A DNA stretch of 64,000 nucleotides from Muraenolepis orangiensis (GCA_027704905.1 CM051013.1:13095910-13159909); one strand, 5' to 3'; shown: positions 22,865 through 45,414, numbered from the stretch's first letter. The notes: generated from the sequence alone by a model not told the origin. Numbers and translations are program-made.

Positions 22865-23452
22865 GCCAGGGGGAGGCAGTCTAACAGGGCTGTGTCCCCC
22901 TTACCCACCACCGGCCAGGGGGAGGCAGTCTAACAGGGCTGTGTCCCACTTACCCACCACCAGCCAGGGGGAGGCAGTCTAACAGGGCTGTGTCCCCCTT
23001 ACCCACCACCGGCCAGGGGGAGGCAGTCTAACAGGGCTGTGTCCCCCTTACCCACCACCGGCCAGGGGGAGGCAGTCTAACAGGGCTGTGTCCCACTTAC
23101 CCACCACCGGCCAGGGGGAGGCAGTCTAACAGGGCTGTGTCCCACTTACCCACCACCGGCCAGGGGGAGGCAGTCTAACAGGGCTGTGTCCCACTTACCC
23201 ACCACCGGCCAGGGGGAGGCAGTCTAACAGGGCTGTGTCCCCCTTACCCACCACCGGCCAGGGGGAGGCAGTCTAACAGGGCTGTGTCCCCCTTACCCAC
23301 CACCGGCCAGGGGGAGGCAGTCTAACAGGGCTGTGTCCCACTTACCCACCACCGGCCAGGGGGAGGCAGTCTAACAGGGCTGTGTCCCACTTACCCACCA
23401 CCGGCCAGGGGGAGGCAGTCTAACAGGGCTGTGTCCCACTTACCCACCACCG
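22865..23452. repeat. 49-bp minisatellite, exactly 12 units
   Basis: Unit starts GCCAGGGGGAGGCAGTCTAA and ends ACCCACCACCG; 12 x 49 = 588 bp. Two unit types differ at one base (..TCCCCCTTAC or ..TCCCACTTAC); one unit also has CAG for CGG. It sits upstream of gag in the retroviral block. Confidence 0.95.
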
Positions 23453-24234
23453 GTGCTCACTGCAAACCAAAACTCACTGCAAATCAAAACTCACTACAAA
23501 CTGTGTCCCAGTGCTCCTCAGTCCACTACAAGCCGTGAAGGGAATCAGACTGTGTGCCTAGCCTCCACCACTAGCTGGCTCCAACTCCACTACAAGGGGC
23601 AAAGAAACAACAAATGAGTATAAAGCAGAAGAAACAATTATCCAGTTGGTCCAAACAGTAAAATACACTAAAATCCTAAATATAAGACAGCAAAACCTAA
23701 CTATAGCAAAACAGCAGCTGATGCCACCTAATAGGGAAACACATTGTACATTAGATTACAATACAAAAGTATACATTTAAATCTTTTAACTTAGGTAATT
23801 ATAAACATACCACTACTCAGTATGATTAATACTAAGGTACTAAGGAACAACACACATCCCTCCAGGTTAACAGGACTTCAGGCATCACATTTGGCCAAAG
23901 GAACACCAGGTGGACCAGGATACAAGCTGACAGTAGGCTAATACAAATGAATGTAGGTCAGTGCTAATATAAGATGCACATGAGTAATATTAAGCTGTTG
24001 ATCAAACATGACATCCAGTATCTGACAACTTACCTACCCTTAAGGTGGCCATGTGGCAACAGGCAAACAGCAAACAAAACAAAGGCTGCCATGATGCCAC
24101 ATGTGCCTTAAATACCCCTGAGTTAATTAGGGGTTGGCTCTGGGGGAGGAGTTGACCTACTTTAGGTGATGGTGAGTTCAGGGCCTATAGATGAGTGTGG
24201 GACAGTTACCTGAACCCAGTGTTCCTGCTACAGT
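23453..24234. other. Unassigned AT-rich sequence upstream of gag
   Basis: No protein, LTR ends or recognisable repeat, apart from short TCACTGCAAA..CAAAACTCACT repeats near 23,457-23,500. It may be part of the retroviral leader or a separate insertion. Confidence 0.5.
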
Positions 24235-24480
24235 AGCATACGTGGTCAATTGTGGCCCTTTGTAGACCTCGTGGTTATTTCATGGAACATGTGGTTCTTT
24301 GTGATACTGCAGTCCTTGGTAGCATACGTGGTAAATTGTGGCCCTTTGTAGACCTCGTGGTTATTTCATGGAACATGTGGTTCTTTATGGTACTGTAAGC
24401 ATTGGTAGCATACGTGGTAAATTGTGGCCCTTTGTGGAACATGTGGTTCTTTGTGGTACTGTAGGCATTGTTGGCACACG
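24235..24480 (+). repeat. Leader tandem repeat (about 88 bp, three units)
   Basis: Units begin TAGCATACGTGGTAAATTGT and include GGAACATGTGGTTCTTTGTG. The third lacks about 21 bp. They lie just upstream of gag, where a retroviral leader is expected. Confidence 0.8.
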
Positions 24481-24624
24481 TGGCGTGGAACAAACGCAAG
24501 TGAAAACTCTTGTGCGCGCTCTCGCGCGCGCGTTCTCTCTCTTGCGCTCTCGCGCTCTAGCTCTCTCTCTAGCTCTCTCTCGCTCTCTCTCTTTTACACA
24601 CACACTATAGGGACACAGCTTGGC

Positions 24625-25558
24625 ATGGGAGACATCAAACAACTTTTGGCAACTCTGATGGGTGTGTCTACAATGGAAGAAATCCTGATGTCAGCTGGGC
24701 TCCAAAGATTTGTCGACACAGCAGTATACGACCCAGAGCTCTTTGCAGCAAACAGAGGACGCGTGTGGAAAGCTTTGAGAGACGCATATCCTACCAATGT
24801 TCATCCAGACAGTATTGACATTGAACCAATGAGAGAAGCCGAGAACCCTAGAGCCTATGTGAACCGCTCACATCAACGGTGGAGAGATATCACAGGGAAT
24901 GATGCGGACATCAATTTCCTGGAGCAATCTATTATGAGAGAAAAGATCCAGCAGGGATTGCCCTTGTCAGTCAGAAGCAAACTGGCAGAAGTAGTGGGAC
25001 TGAGAAGCATGGCCAAGAATATCTACATGGACCACATAGCACATCAGGTGGAACTGTATCGCAAAAAGGAACATACTCTGAAGGAACAAGATCAGGAGAC
25101 AATCAGAAAACTTAACCAAATACAGTTAATGGATGGAAGAAGGGAAAAGAAACAGGCTGCAGTTCTGCACATTCCGCCTCAACCACGACAAATACAGTCA
25201 CCCACAGTCTCCTCTGCCCCCTTTCCTGCAGCCCAGCTTTGAACAACCCCAAGGTCCGGGGGAGGGAGGAATAGGAAACATTGGACAACAAGGGTACAAT
25301 CCAGAGCTACATCCAAATATGAAATGTTTTCTATGTGGACAGGTTGGGCACCATTTTCGCAACTGCCCCTACAAAGACAGGATAGGTGGAGAAAGAAATA
25401 GAAGAGGGTACAGAAAGCGGCCACCCCAAGAACTGCAATGGCAGCAACAGCAGCCCCAAGAACTGCGGTGGCAGCAACAGCAGCCCCAAGAACCGCAGTG
25501 GCAGCAAAAGCCACCCCAGGGACCGGTAAACCCATATAGGGGCCCGGAAGGGTTATAG
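24625..25558 (+). pseudogene. Endogenous retrovirus gag (one frameshift)
   Basis: Structural polyprotein of the virus core. The first frame starts with an ATG at 24,625 (MGDIKQLLATL), runs through a capsid-like helical region (RAYVNRSHQRWRDITG, REKIQQGLPLSVRSKLAEV) and stops at 25,242. The nucleocapsid lies in another frame that continues to a TAG at 25,556-25,558. It has one CCHC knuckle, CFLCGQVGHHFRNC (about 25,324-25,365), then an Arg-rich stretch and three PQEL/PQEPQWQQQ-type repeats. The frame change near 25,240 looks like a disabling indel, though a programmed shift cannot be excluded. Overall it resembles gag of fish epsilon- or gamma-like elements. Confidence 0.85.
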
Positions 25559-25900
25559 GGGTGCCCAGAGAATCCGAAAGGGGGGTGTCAGCTGGTGGTG
25601 TATAGGCCGGAAAAGGAACCTATACCCACCACAAAACCTGTGGAACTCCGATACAAGAATCAAAGAGCTATTTTACCTATTCTCGTGTCAAAAAACACCC
25701 CTATTGGACTTCTTGGAAGAGATACACTATGTAAATTGAACTGTACAGTGTACACTGTACAATGCACACCTGACGGCTGTCAGGTAGAACTACCTTCTGA
25801 ATATCATTATCCGTTATCCGTGATGGTAGAAGAAGACGCTGCTATGGTATATTGGCTAGGGGACCTTAGCCAAGACCTCATGGTACCAGCAAAGCTGTGA
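25559..25900 (+). pseudogene. Retroviral protease fragment
   Basis: In the same frame as the nucleocapsid and separated from it only by the TAG at 25,556. It reads the C-terminal half of a retropepsin, ending in the conserved IGLLGRDTLCKLNC stretch. The DTG active-site half is absent, so an internal deletion lies near 25,590. It ends at TGA 25,898-25,900. Confidence 0.7.
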
Positions 25901-26860
25901 GAGAAGTTCATTTCTGCAAACATCCCCGGTGCTAAACCACCTCAATATCCATCACACTGTACGCTTCAGTACTTGAAGGATGCCACCAAATCTGACCCAG
26001 ACGATTGGCTAAAACACCAACCTGAACAAACTCAACTCAGTTCCGGCTGCATAATCTTGGGACCACAAGGAGCGGCTATGAAGATAAACAGAGATGATTA
26101 TCTGAACCAAGAGCATAAAATTGAAGGAAGCTCATGGGCTAGCCCATGTACCAAGGGGGGAAGTGAGAAGGAAGATCACAAATGAATATGGATTTTGGGC
26201 TCCATATTTGTTGGAAAGAATTGACCATGTCATAGAAAGATGCATGGTTTGTTTGAGAAACATATCTGTTTATGTCACCCAGAAACAGACACAGGAGGAG
26301 AAGGAGGACTTGAAGGAGCGAAAAGATGCCATTCAACCAGGTGACAAAGTCTTTGTCAAGATCTACCGGAGAAAGTGGCATGACGCCCGACGAGAGGGAC
26401 CATTCGAAGTCATCCGCACCACAAGAACTGCAATTCAGATCAAGGGATCTCCGACTTGGTACCACCTACATCACTGCATTAAGGCACCAACAGACCGAGA
26501 TGAGGAGGAGGTACCACAAGGAGAAGAAAAGGAGCACCACCTCAAAACAAAGGTACTGCTCCCGACTCAGATGATGACATTGAGAATATGGATGATCGCA
26601 TATCTCCTTTTCCAAGTGATGCCGAGAGCCAGTTCCCAGAAGATGCACAGCACGGAAGGTTCAATGCACTTGATTTACGGGATGTTCCAGAACAGCCAGA
26701 GCCAAACCCAAGTGGCCAGGAGGCCTCCCCCACTGACTCCAGAGAACCAAAGAAATGTCCTGATCCAGTCCAGCCAAAACGCTCAAGGCCAGTCAGAACC
26801 TCGGTCAAACCTATTCGCCTCAAAGACTACGACATTGGAGATGTCAACACGGCATAAGTC
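25901..26860 (+). pseudogene. Retroviral pol remnant (spacer and integrase; RT deleted)
   Basis: Reads the linker that follows protease in fish retroviruses (HCTLQYLKDA.., CIILGPQGAAMKIN to about 26,090), then jumps straight to integrase. The HHCC zinc domain appears as HGLAH ... CMVC (about 26,130-26,260). It is followed directly by the C-terminal SH3-like domain (VFVKIYRRKW..REGPFEVI..TWYHLHHC, about 26,350-26,480). Reverse transcriptase, RNase H and the integrase catalytic core are missing. A Pro/Asp-rich tail ending in KPIRLKDYDIG continues in another frame to 26,857. Non-functional. Confidence 0.82.
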
Positions 26861-26906
26861 TCTGAGGAGAAATTGACGAGCAAGACAAGGAAATGAAGTC
26901 ACAGGA

Positions 26907-27755
26907 ATGAAAGGGAGCTCAGTCATACTCCCATGTAACATTGGACTCTATAAAGCAGATGCTGTATGGACAAAACAAAACAGGAAACTCAGCAAACTAC
27001 ACTCAAATTCCACACATGGAAACAGAATGAAACAATTTTGGAATTGTTCACTCCTCATCAAAGATGTCAAACAGGAAGATGAAGGACAATATGAATGCAG
27101 AGATCCGAATTGTCCTTTGTTTAACTATAAGAATACAACCCTAACAATACAAGAGAACAGTGAAAATCTAACACAACCATTAGCAACTTCAATGAAAACA
27201 GAAACTCTCATGACTCTAAGTCCACGCACTACTTTGAAACCAGCTCTCTCAAACTCAAGTACAATCTTTGTCTCTACCACCATCAACACACAGAGACTGG
27301 ATTATCTGAACACAGAAGCCTCCACTGCGAGTATAGCCTTGACTAGCGTAACCAGAATCCCACAAGATCCAGAAGGACTCCAACAGAAGCAACACAACCA
27401 GGAAGAACAGGAAACCACAGAGACAGAACAAGAATCTACTTCAGAAACAAAGATTGTTCCTGATCGAATGGAGGTCAAGACCCTATCAAAGAACGAAACT
27501 GAACCTGAAGAATTGGCCGACACTAACAGAACGACCCAAGTACCAGAGATATTCAATAACACTCAGGAAATTATGGAGCTGATGATGGATGAACAGATAA
27601 TAAACGGTACAAAAGAAAAACGGAGACCGAGCAAGACAGCACCATTAGGAGAAGAGATCATCACCGGAGTGGCACCAGCACAGGCATCCAAAGTAACGCC
27701 AACACAGGAAGGTGGAACGAAAGTGGAATCCAATCCATTAATAGATAGAACCTAA
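26907..27755 (+). pseudogene. Ig-like domain plus mucin-like stalk in the env region
   Basis: 282 open codons. Residues 3-70 look like an Ig fold: VILPC (B-strand Cys), AVWTK (core Trp), CSLLIKD, and EDEGQYEC (the D-x-G-x-Y-x-C signature), with 54 residues between the two Cys. From about residue 75 it is rich in Ser, Thr, Glu and Asn with N-glycosylation sequons and no hydrophobic anchor. The ATG at 26,907 is inside the domain, so the true N-terminus must lie upstream: the frame is open back to TGA 26,874, and the leader-like segment at 26,571 is in the same frame. It could be an Env surface domain, a captured host sequence, or an accessory protein; I do not know a named counterpart. Confidence 0.7.
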
Positions 27756-28296
27756 TAGATCCACTGATGACACAGGCAAGAGGAAATCTTTGGTATCAAT
27801 GGATGAATTACACAGGGAAGGCTCACAACAAAGAAGACTGCTATATGTGCTCCAAAGTAAGAGAAGACATGTTGATACTAATGAACACCAGATAAAGTTG
27901 GAGAAGCTGTGAGATACAGAGAACAGAGTGGATGGCGGCGAACCGGGTGCAATACTAAAAAGGAGGAGACCTCTTGGATTTGCCCCACACTGTGAAGCAA
28001 ACTGTTTACAGTTCCTGGGATCTAAGGAATATTACAAATTCATGAAGAACAGGTATGAAGGAGTGACGACGGCAGAAATATGTGAAGCTTTGGATGTGCG
28101 GGTGGAAAGAACGATAAGAGCATTACCAGTTGACGTAGAATTGGTAGGAACATTTGAATGTTTTCAGAAAACAATAGAAAGTGTAAGCAATAATGTTGGT
28201 GTTTTAAAAGAAGAAATCTGTGAAAGTATATATGATCTCTATTCGTTAGGTCCTGTCGAATGATTTGGAAATACAGACGTTGAGTGTAAGCAGTCA

Positions 28297-29256
28297 GTGA
28301 CGTACACAGGACAGAGAATAACAGCGCCATATGTTAAGGGAAGGCAATTTGCTTATGCTCCTGGTGTTTGTCCATATCACTATGCCACACAAGCCGTAGC
28401 AGATCAATATTGGATCTGTGATGGGAAGAATCTGTTAACCACCCTACCAATAGGATGGACTGGAAGATGTGCCCGAGTTCAGGCAATTCAATCTGTCACT
28501 GTTATTCCGGTCCAGGATTTGGAAATCCAGGAACGGTCTGGTTCTATGAGACATCGAAGACAGTTTGAGCAGGAACTACGTCTGGACGGTGTGGGAGTTC
28601 CTAGAGGTGTGCCCAGTGAGTTTAAAGCTATAGCTTCAGTGTCGCTTGGAGTTGCATCTTTCTTCTTTCCCTCGGTTGGAATAAACGTCAACGCAGATTG
28701 GATTAACTATATATATTACAACCAACAAAGATTCATCAACTATACCTCTGATGCGTTGGGAGCATTAGGGAAGCAGCTTGCAGCAACTAGTGAAATGGCC
28801 TGGCAGAATAAACAAGCATTGGATTTTTTACTGGCAGAACGAGGAGGAGTGTGTCAGATGTTTGGGGACCAGTGCTGCACATTCATCCCTAATACGACAG
28901 CAGTAAATAGACAATTCACCCTGGCAATGAATAAGCTCAAAAGATTAAGGGAAGAGGTCAAAGAGAATGCTGGATTCCAAAGCGAGTGGATGAACTGGAT
29001 GGAGACATCCTTAGGAAGATGGGGAGCCTACTTCGCCAGGGTAGGAGCCATCTTTGGAGTTGGTCTAATTGTTGTGATACTGATAATCAGTTGTGCTATA
29101 CCTATCATACGAGGAATGATAACGAGGGGTATTGGTAGAGCGATGAATATACAGGCAGTTCAGATGGCTATCATGCGAACAGAAGAGTATGAAGGCCGAT
29201 GTTTGTATTCAATTCCTGAAGATCGGTACACAGTACTTAAACATCAGAGTGTGTGA
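28297..29256 (+). CDS. Retroviral Env C-terminal part: cleavage site and transmembrane subunit
   Basis: 319 open codons, also open upstream to TGA 28,261. Contains the end of the surface subunit, a furin-type site MRHRR (about 28,548-28,562), a fusion-peptide-like stretch (VSLGVASFFFPSVGINV) and a heptad region. It continues with NKQALDFLLAERGG leading into CQMFGDQCC (a CX6CC motif, about 28,854-28,880), a membrane anchor (FGVGLIVVILIISCAIPII, about 29,053-29,109) and a cytoplasmic tail of about 50 residues with a late Tyr. In this virus type the subunit anchors the spike and drives membrane fusion. Unbroken over this part, although the rest of env is damaged. Confidence 0.85.
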   Translation: MTYTGQRITAPYVKGRQFAYAPGVCPYHYATQAVADQYWICDGKNLLTTLPIGWTGRCARVQAIQSVTVIPVQDLEIQERSGSMRHRRQFEQELRLDGVGVPRGVPSEFKAIASVSLGVASFFFPSVGINVNADWINYIYYNQQRFINYTSDALGALGKQLAATSEMAWQNKQALDFLLAERGGVCQMFGDQCCTFIPNTTAVNRQFTLAMNKLKRLREEVKENAGFQSEWMNWMETSLGRWGAYFARVGAIFGVGLIVVILIISCAIPIIRGMITRGIGRAMNIQAVQMAIMRTEEYEGRCLYSIPEDRYTVLKHQSV

Positions 29257-29686
29257 AGAGGTTGTAGATGTTTGAAGGGATGCGCCTAGGACAAGGACAA
29301 TTATTCAAAATACTGTGAAAGACAATCAATTATGGACAGACCTAAGTTGGCAAATACTCATCCATTCATATTTCAACTGAATTTTTATTTTTTGTTGTAT
29401 TTGTTTTGTATTATGTTTTTGGATGCTTGGTCAAACTGCAGACTGACTGTGACTGTGTTTCATTGGTGGATTTATTTGTGTTGTATTGAAGGATTTACTT
29501 TGAAAGTTTTATTGAGATTTGTTTGTGTTGATTTGTCATTGTTACATTTCATTTATTTTCTTTATGTGTATTATTGTGTTATTTATTTTTATTTTTTTAA
29601 TTTATTTTTTATCAATGCCGCCAGGTTGGCAATGTTGTTGTGCAGATTGACACTGGGGTTAGTCACTCTGCAAGGGGGGAGATGAG
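29257..29686 (+). other. Sequence after env, T-rich, ending in a polypurine tract
   Basis: A 117-codon frame (29,332-29,685) is hydrophobic only because of T-richness; I do not call it a gene. It ends with CAAGGGGGGAGATGAGG (about 29,671), a plausible plus-strand primer, after which a 3' LTR would begin. Confidence 0.5.
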
Positions 29687-29745
29687 GTTTTCATTGATAA
29701 ACATTTTCATTGATAAACATTTTCATTGATAAACATCTCTAAATA
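29687..29745. repeat. TTTTCATTGATAAACAT tandem repeat, three units
   Basis: Three copies of a 17-bp unit directly after the polypurine tract. If the tract is real, they are at the start of a 3' LTR whose partner I could not find. Confidence 0.7.
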
Positions 29746-29859
29746 CATAATATGTTGTAGAGAACTACACAGTGATGGGTTACTTTCAAGTATGACCTAT
29801 TCAAGCATGTTTACATTTATGTCATACAATAATCAAATACAATGTCTTTTTTTGTCTAT

Positions 29860-30290
29860 TATTCAGAGTCAACAGGACTAGTGGAAAGGGCTAATGGAAC
29901 AATTACATTGAATTTAAATAATGAGAAGAGGCTTTAAATAATGAGAAGAGGCTTAACTAACATGTGTGTCCCTTATATGATACTTGGACACAGTGAGGAA
30001 CCAAAGCAGCTAGAAGATGCTAGCTACATGTATAAAATGCCTCACATCTGTCTATGAGTGTTTGTTTGAACAGGAGCAGGCAGCCGATCCGACCTCAGAC
30101 AAATCATCACCCCAGGTTGAGGACTGGGTATACGTCTGCATCTTAAAACCAACGTGGGTCCAGTCAAACGTTAAGCGATCATACCAGATCCAAGTCACAT
30201 CATCTGCCATCCTGGTAGATGTGGACCTTGGGTACATCTCAGCGGTTGTAGTCCAACACAACCTACATATGGATTCCATTGAATAACATC
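29860..30290 (+). pseudogene. Second retroviral integrase fragment
   Basis: ESTGLVERANGT (about 29,866) is the stretch carrying the catalytic Glu of fish retroviral integrases. After about 200 bp, 30,050-30,286 reads like a decayed integrase C-terminal domain (VEDWVYVCILKPTWVQS). It differs from the integrase at 26,350, so it comes from another, older element. Confidence 0.6.
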
Positions 30291-30637
30291 ACACCATGCA
30301 GATAACAGGGTTTTTTTCTTCTACAGCAACATTAAGAAGATTTGCTAGAACAGCACATAGATAAAATACCTGATTTAGGGAATCATGGGCCCCCTAGGAC
30401 TACTGATCATATAATATATTTTATCAGGATGATAATGTGAAAGTTGAGATACCTTAGAATTGGTATTACGGGTAGATGGGTCAACTCATCCCATTGATAT
30501 TGTTTTTAAAATGCATGATATGTTTTTGATTAACTAAGATTTTATTTTTCAATATGTTTTTGATATAATGCAATCATACAAGTGTGGTTTAATGGTTATG
30601 AAGCCTATTCGTATCAGATGAACATATTTTGTGTTTG
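30291..30637. other. Unassigned AT-rich sequence
   Basis: No gene, repeat or motif recognised between the old integrase fragment and the hairpin. Confidence 0.5.
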
Positions 30638-30687
30638 TTCATTTATGATTCACCATTCCCCCCAGGGAATGGTGAATCATAAATGAA
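30638..30687. repeat. Perfect 23-bp inverted repeat with a 4-nt loop
   Basis: Arms TTCATTTATGATTCACCATT+CCC (30,638-30,660) and its exact complement (30,665-30,687), with loop CCCA. It would form a stable hairpin in RNA or DNA. Confidence 0.9.
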
Positions 30688-30770
30688 GACCTTAAGGAAT
30701 GTAATCTTGAATAAGAAAACATGGACATTATTTTTTACTATTGCTGAATATCAGTGATATCTGTATGCAT

Positions 30771-31371
<601 letters not shown>

Positions 31372-31738
31372 TGAAGAAGCAGGGTGACTTAGGAGAGAAC
31401 ACAATACGGGAACAAACAAGAGATACTTTCTAAGATTATAATTGAATAATAATATTTGAATAAAATTACCTCTTAAGTTTGCGCTAATTGCACTAATGTC
31501 TGATCTTGCTGTTTATACACATACTTAAACATACTATAAGATCTCCATACTATCTGTACCGCTTCATATCTGATGTATTTACTGTGCACAATGCGAGTTT
31601 AATGGCAGGTTCCCAGATACACTCCGGAAAGTAGTGTGTTCACACACATAACTCACCGGGTTATGGAGCATAACTTACACAGACACAGTCACACACACAG
31701 ACACAGACACACACACACATGCATGGATGGATGCAGAT

Positions 31739-31785
<47 letters not shown>

Positions 31786-32034
31786 CACATCTGTCAGACA
31801 GATGAAGGCAATAACATATGGTTATGGTTGTGTGTGTCTTTGTGTGAGTGCATCTGCGCACATATACTCTATATATATATATATATATATGTGTATAGAT
31901 ATATAAACACATTTGTGTGTGTTTTTTTATGCTTAGGTCTGTGTGTGTGCGAAAATAAATGCATGATATGTTTGTGTGTGTATATAAGTTTGAAAGTATG
32001 TGTGTTTGTTTGTGTGCGTGTGTGCGTGCACGTG

Positions 32035-43329
<11,295 letters not shown>

Positions 43330-43714
43330 GGCTGGCCGCTGGTGGGGGGGGGGGGGGGGTAACACTGGCATGGAGAGAACGTGGTTGACACAACGTATTG
43401 ATCGAAACGTCCACATATTTAGTCTGGAGAACATCCAGAGGTTACGGTGACCTTCACAGAGATAGCTGCCTCTTTTTGTTCATTTTTTATAAATAAGTGT
43501 AAACCCAAAACCAGCGTAATGGTTAATGATGACATTGCCAGGCCAAGGCTACTTTGTTTGACATTTGGAGTCTGTGTCCTTTGAACACAATACATTTTTA
43601 TTTTCAGTAAAAGATTTTAAACTTTTTCTTTCCTTTGGTGTCTGATGACAACTTTTCCAAACTGGCAAGGTGATTTCACTCAATAGTTTCCATTGCACAA
43701 CACCTTCTCACTGG

Positions 43715-43732
43715 CCCTTATATAGAAGAAAG
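43715..43732 (-). promoter_or_regulatory. Candidate TATA box of exchanger copy 2
   Basis: Minus strand TATATAAGGGCC, about 395 bp upstream of the start ATG at 43,329; same motif and spacing as copy 1. Confidence 0.4.
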
Positions 43733-44399
43733 CGAGCACTATCCTAATCTAATCATTGATTCCTGCTCATAACGCTCACAGATCATTTCACTTTTTTAAA
43801 GCAAGAATTTTGATTGGTTATAAAGGCCAGACTCACCTGGCTCACTGCACCACAGAACCCCTTCCTCGTGCAAGACAGTGGAAGAGACAGGTGGAAATAT
43901 TCCAGTAACAGTGGGGATCGAGGGACAGTGTGGTTTCCTTAGGACAAAGAGCTACAGTGACCAGAGGGCTGTCCTTAATGTATGACCCCCCTCCCTCGTT
44001 TACAGCCTTGTGTAGTATCTCCTAACGAGGCTCCTCTCTGAAGAATTGCACCAGGCCCAGATAACAGAGATAGAACAGCCTCTGCTCCGATCCAGTCTGA
44101 GGGTCATTCAATGTTAACAGAATACTGCACTATTATATCTCGCACCTCCGGCAGCGTTTAGAGTCCAGGTCCAGCAGAGATCAGATGTGTGGCTGAACCC
44201 GTGGTCTTCATGGTGCTTCGATCCTCAGAGCTCAGTTTGGGGCAAAAGGACAGGTCAGAGTTCAAAGCTCCATACTAGTTCTCGCAGAGAGACCTGTGCT
44301 GACCTTGAAGAGGGTAGTGTGGTTTTTCTTGCATAAATGCAGTGCTGCAGTACTTAAATATATCACAGTCAGAGACACACACACACACACACAGACAGC

Positions 44400-45018
44400 A
44401 TGGGCCCCCGCATCCTGAGAACATTCTATAACGGCACCATCGAGAGTGTTCTTACAGGGTGTATCACCGCCTGGTACGGGAACTGCACCGCACTCGAGCG
44501 CAGAGCGCTTCAAAGGGTGGTGCGGACGGCCCAGTATATTGTTGGAGGTGAGCTCCCCTCCCTCCTGGATATATACAACCAGCGGTGCGTGGCCAAGGCC
44601 AAACACATCATAAAAGACATTGCCCACCCCAGCCATGAACTGTATTCACTTTTACCGTCAGGCAGGCGATACCGCAGTATCAAGTGCCGTACAAATAGGC
44701 TTAGAGATAGCTTCCACAGTCAGGCCGTCAGGCTGCTGAACAAGTCTGTATAGCATATAACAATGTCTATTTTATTACATTGATTTATATATACATATTG
44801 CTCTTTTTCTGTGCCGATATATTGCATTTTATAAATTGCATTTTTTATTTTAATTTTTTTACTTTATTCTATTCTATTTTTATTCTATTTTTTTAAATCT
44901 ATTTTTATCTTATTTTTATAACTGCTGTCTGTCGTCGGGTATTGCACATAAGATTTTCACACCACTGCTTTATACGTAAACTGTGAAGTGACAATAAATG
45001 ACTTGACTGACTTGAGAC
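44400..45018 (+). mobile_element. L2-like LINE 3' end (copy 2)
   Basis: An open frame 44,400-44,753 reads the C-terminal region that follows RT in L2-type elements: CITAWYGNCTALERRALQRV, PSLLDIYNQRCVAKA, LLPSGRRYRSIKCRTNRL, ending VRLLNKSV. A T-rich 3' UTR and a TGACTTGACTGACTTGAG terminal repeat follow. It is 5'-truncated, as is usual for LINE insertions. Confidence 0.88.
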
Positions 45019-45411
45019 AGGAAGATGGACAGACAGACAGCCTGTCAGACAGACAGGCCATACAGAAAGAACCATGGTTCTCTTATCTTAGCGATTAGAT
45101 TACCATGTGCTTTGGGCAGAGTCAGGGTTCATGTCTCCTGTTGTTAGCTGTTGTTACCTATTGTATTGTACTCATGCATGTCACTCTGGGGCAAACCTGA
45201 GGCCAGCTGAACAATGGGGATGACTTTGTGACGAGCTTCCTAACAAAACATGCTTTGGAATACATGGCAAACTATTAAGAAAGTCAATATGTGCTGTAAA
45301 AGATAATGTGTGATGTCACTATGTCAACGACAAAATTTAAGTCAAAAGACAATTTCACAAGGCAAAACGGCTAATCACACCTGGTGGAATAATAAGGGCC
45401 CTTTAAATCGA

Positions 45412-45414
<3 letters not shown>

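Larger units (their letters stand above)
26571..29256 (+). pseudogene. Endogenous retrovirus env region, disrupted
   Basis: Envelope glycoprotein gene in at least three pieces. (a) From 26,571 a hydrophobic leader-like segment (MMTLRIWMIAYLLFQVM) overlaps the integrase tail, stops at TGA 26,874, and is in frame with (b) an Ig-like domain and Ser/Thr-rich stalk to 27,755. (c) A short frame from about 27,752 carries the surface-subunit motif CYMC in an NLWYQWMNYTGK context and stops near 27,895. (d) 27,928-29,256 holds the rest, interrupted by TGA at 28,261. The transmembrane subunit is whole. The CxxC plus CX6CC pairing is of the gammaretrovirus-like Env type. The breaks mean no full Env can be made. 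Confidence 0.82.

Noticed and set aside
22865..23452. CRISPR-like array of 49-bp units
   Set aside because: There are no distinct spacers; the whole 49-bp unit repeats, and the context is vertebrate.
29332..29685. 117-codon hydrophobic frame after env, considered as a small membrane protein
   Set aside because: The hydrophobicity follows from T-rich DNA (many Phe, Leu, Tyr), with no domain, and it lies where untranslated sequence and a polypurine tract are expected.
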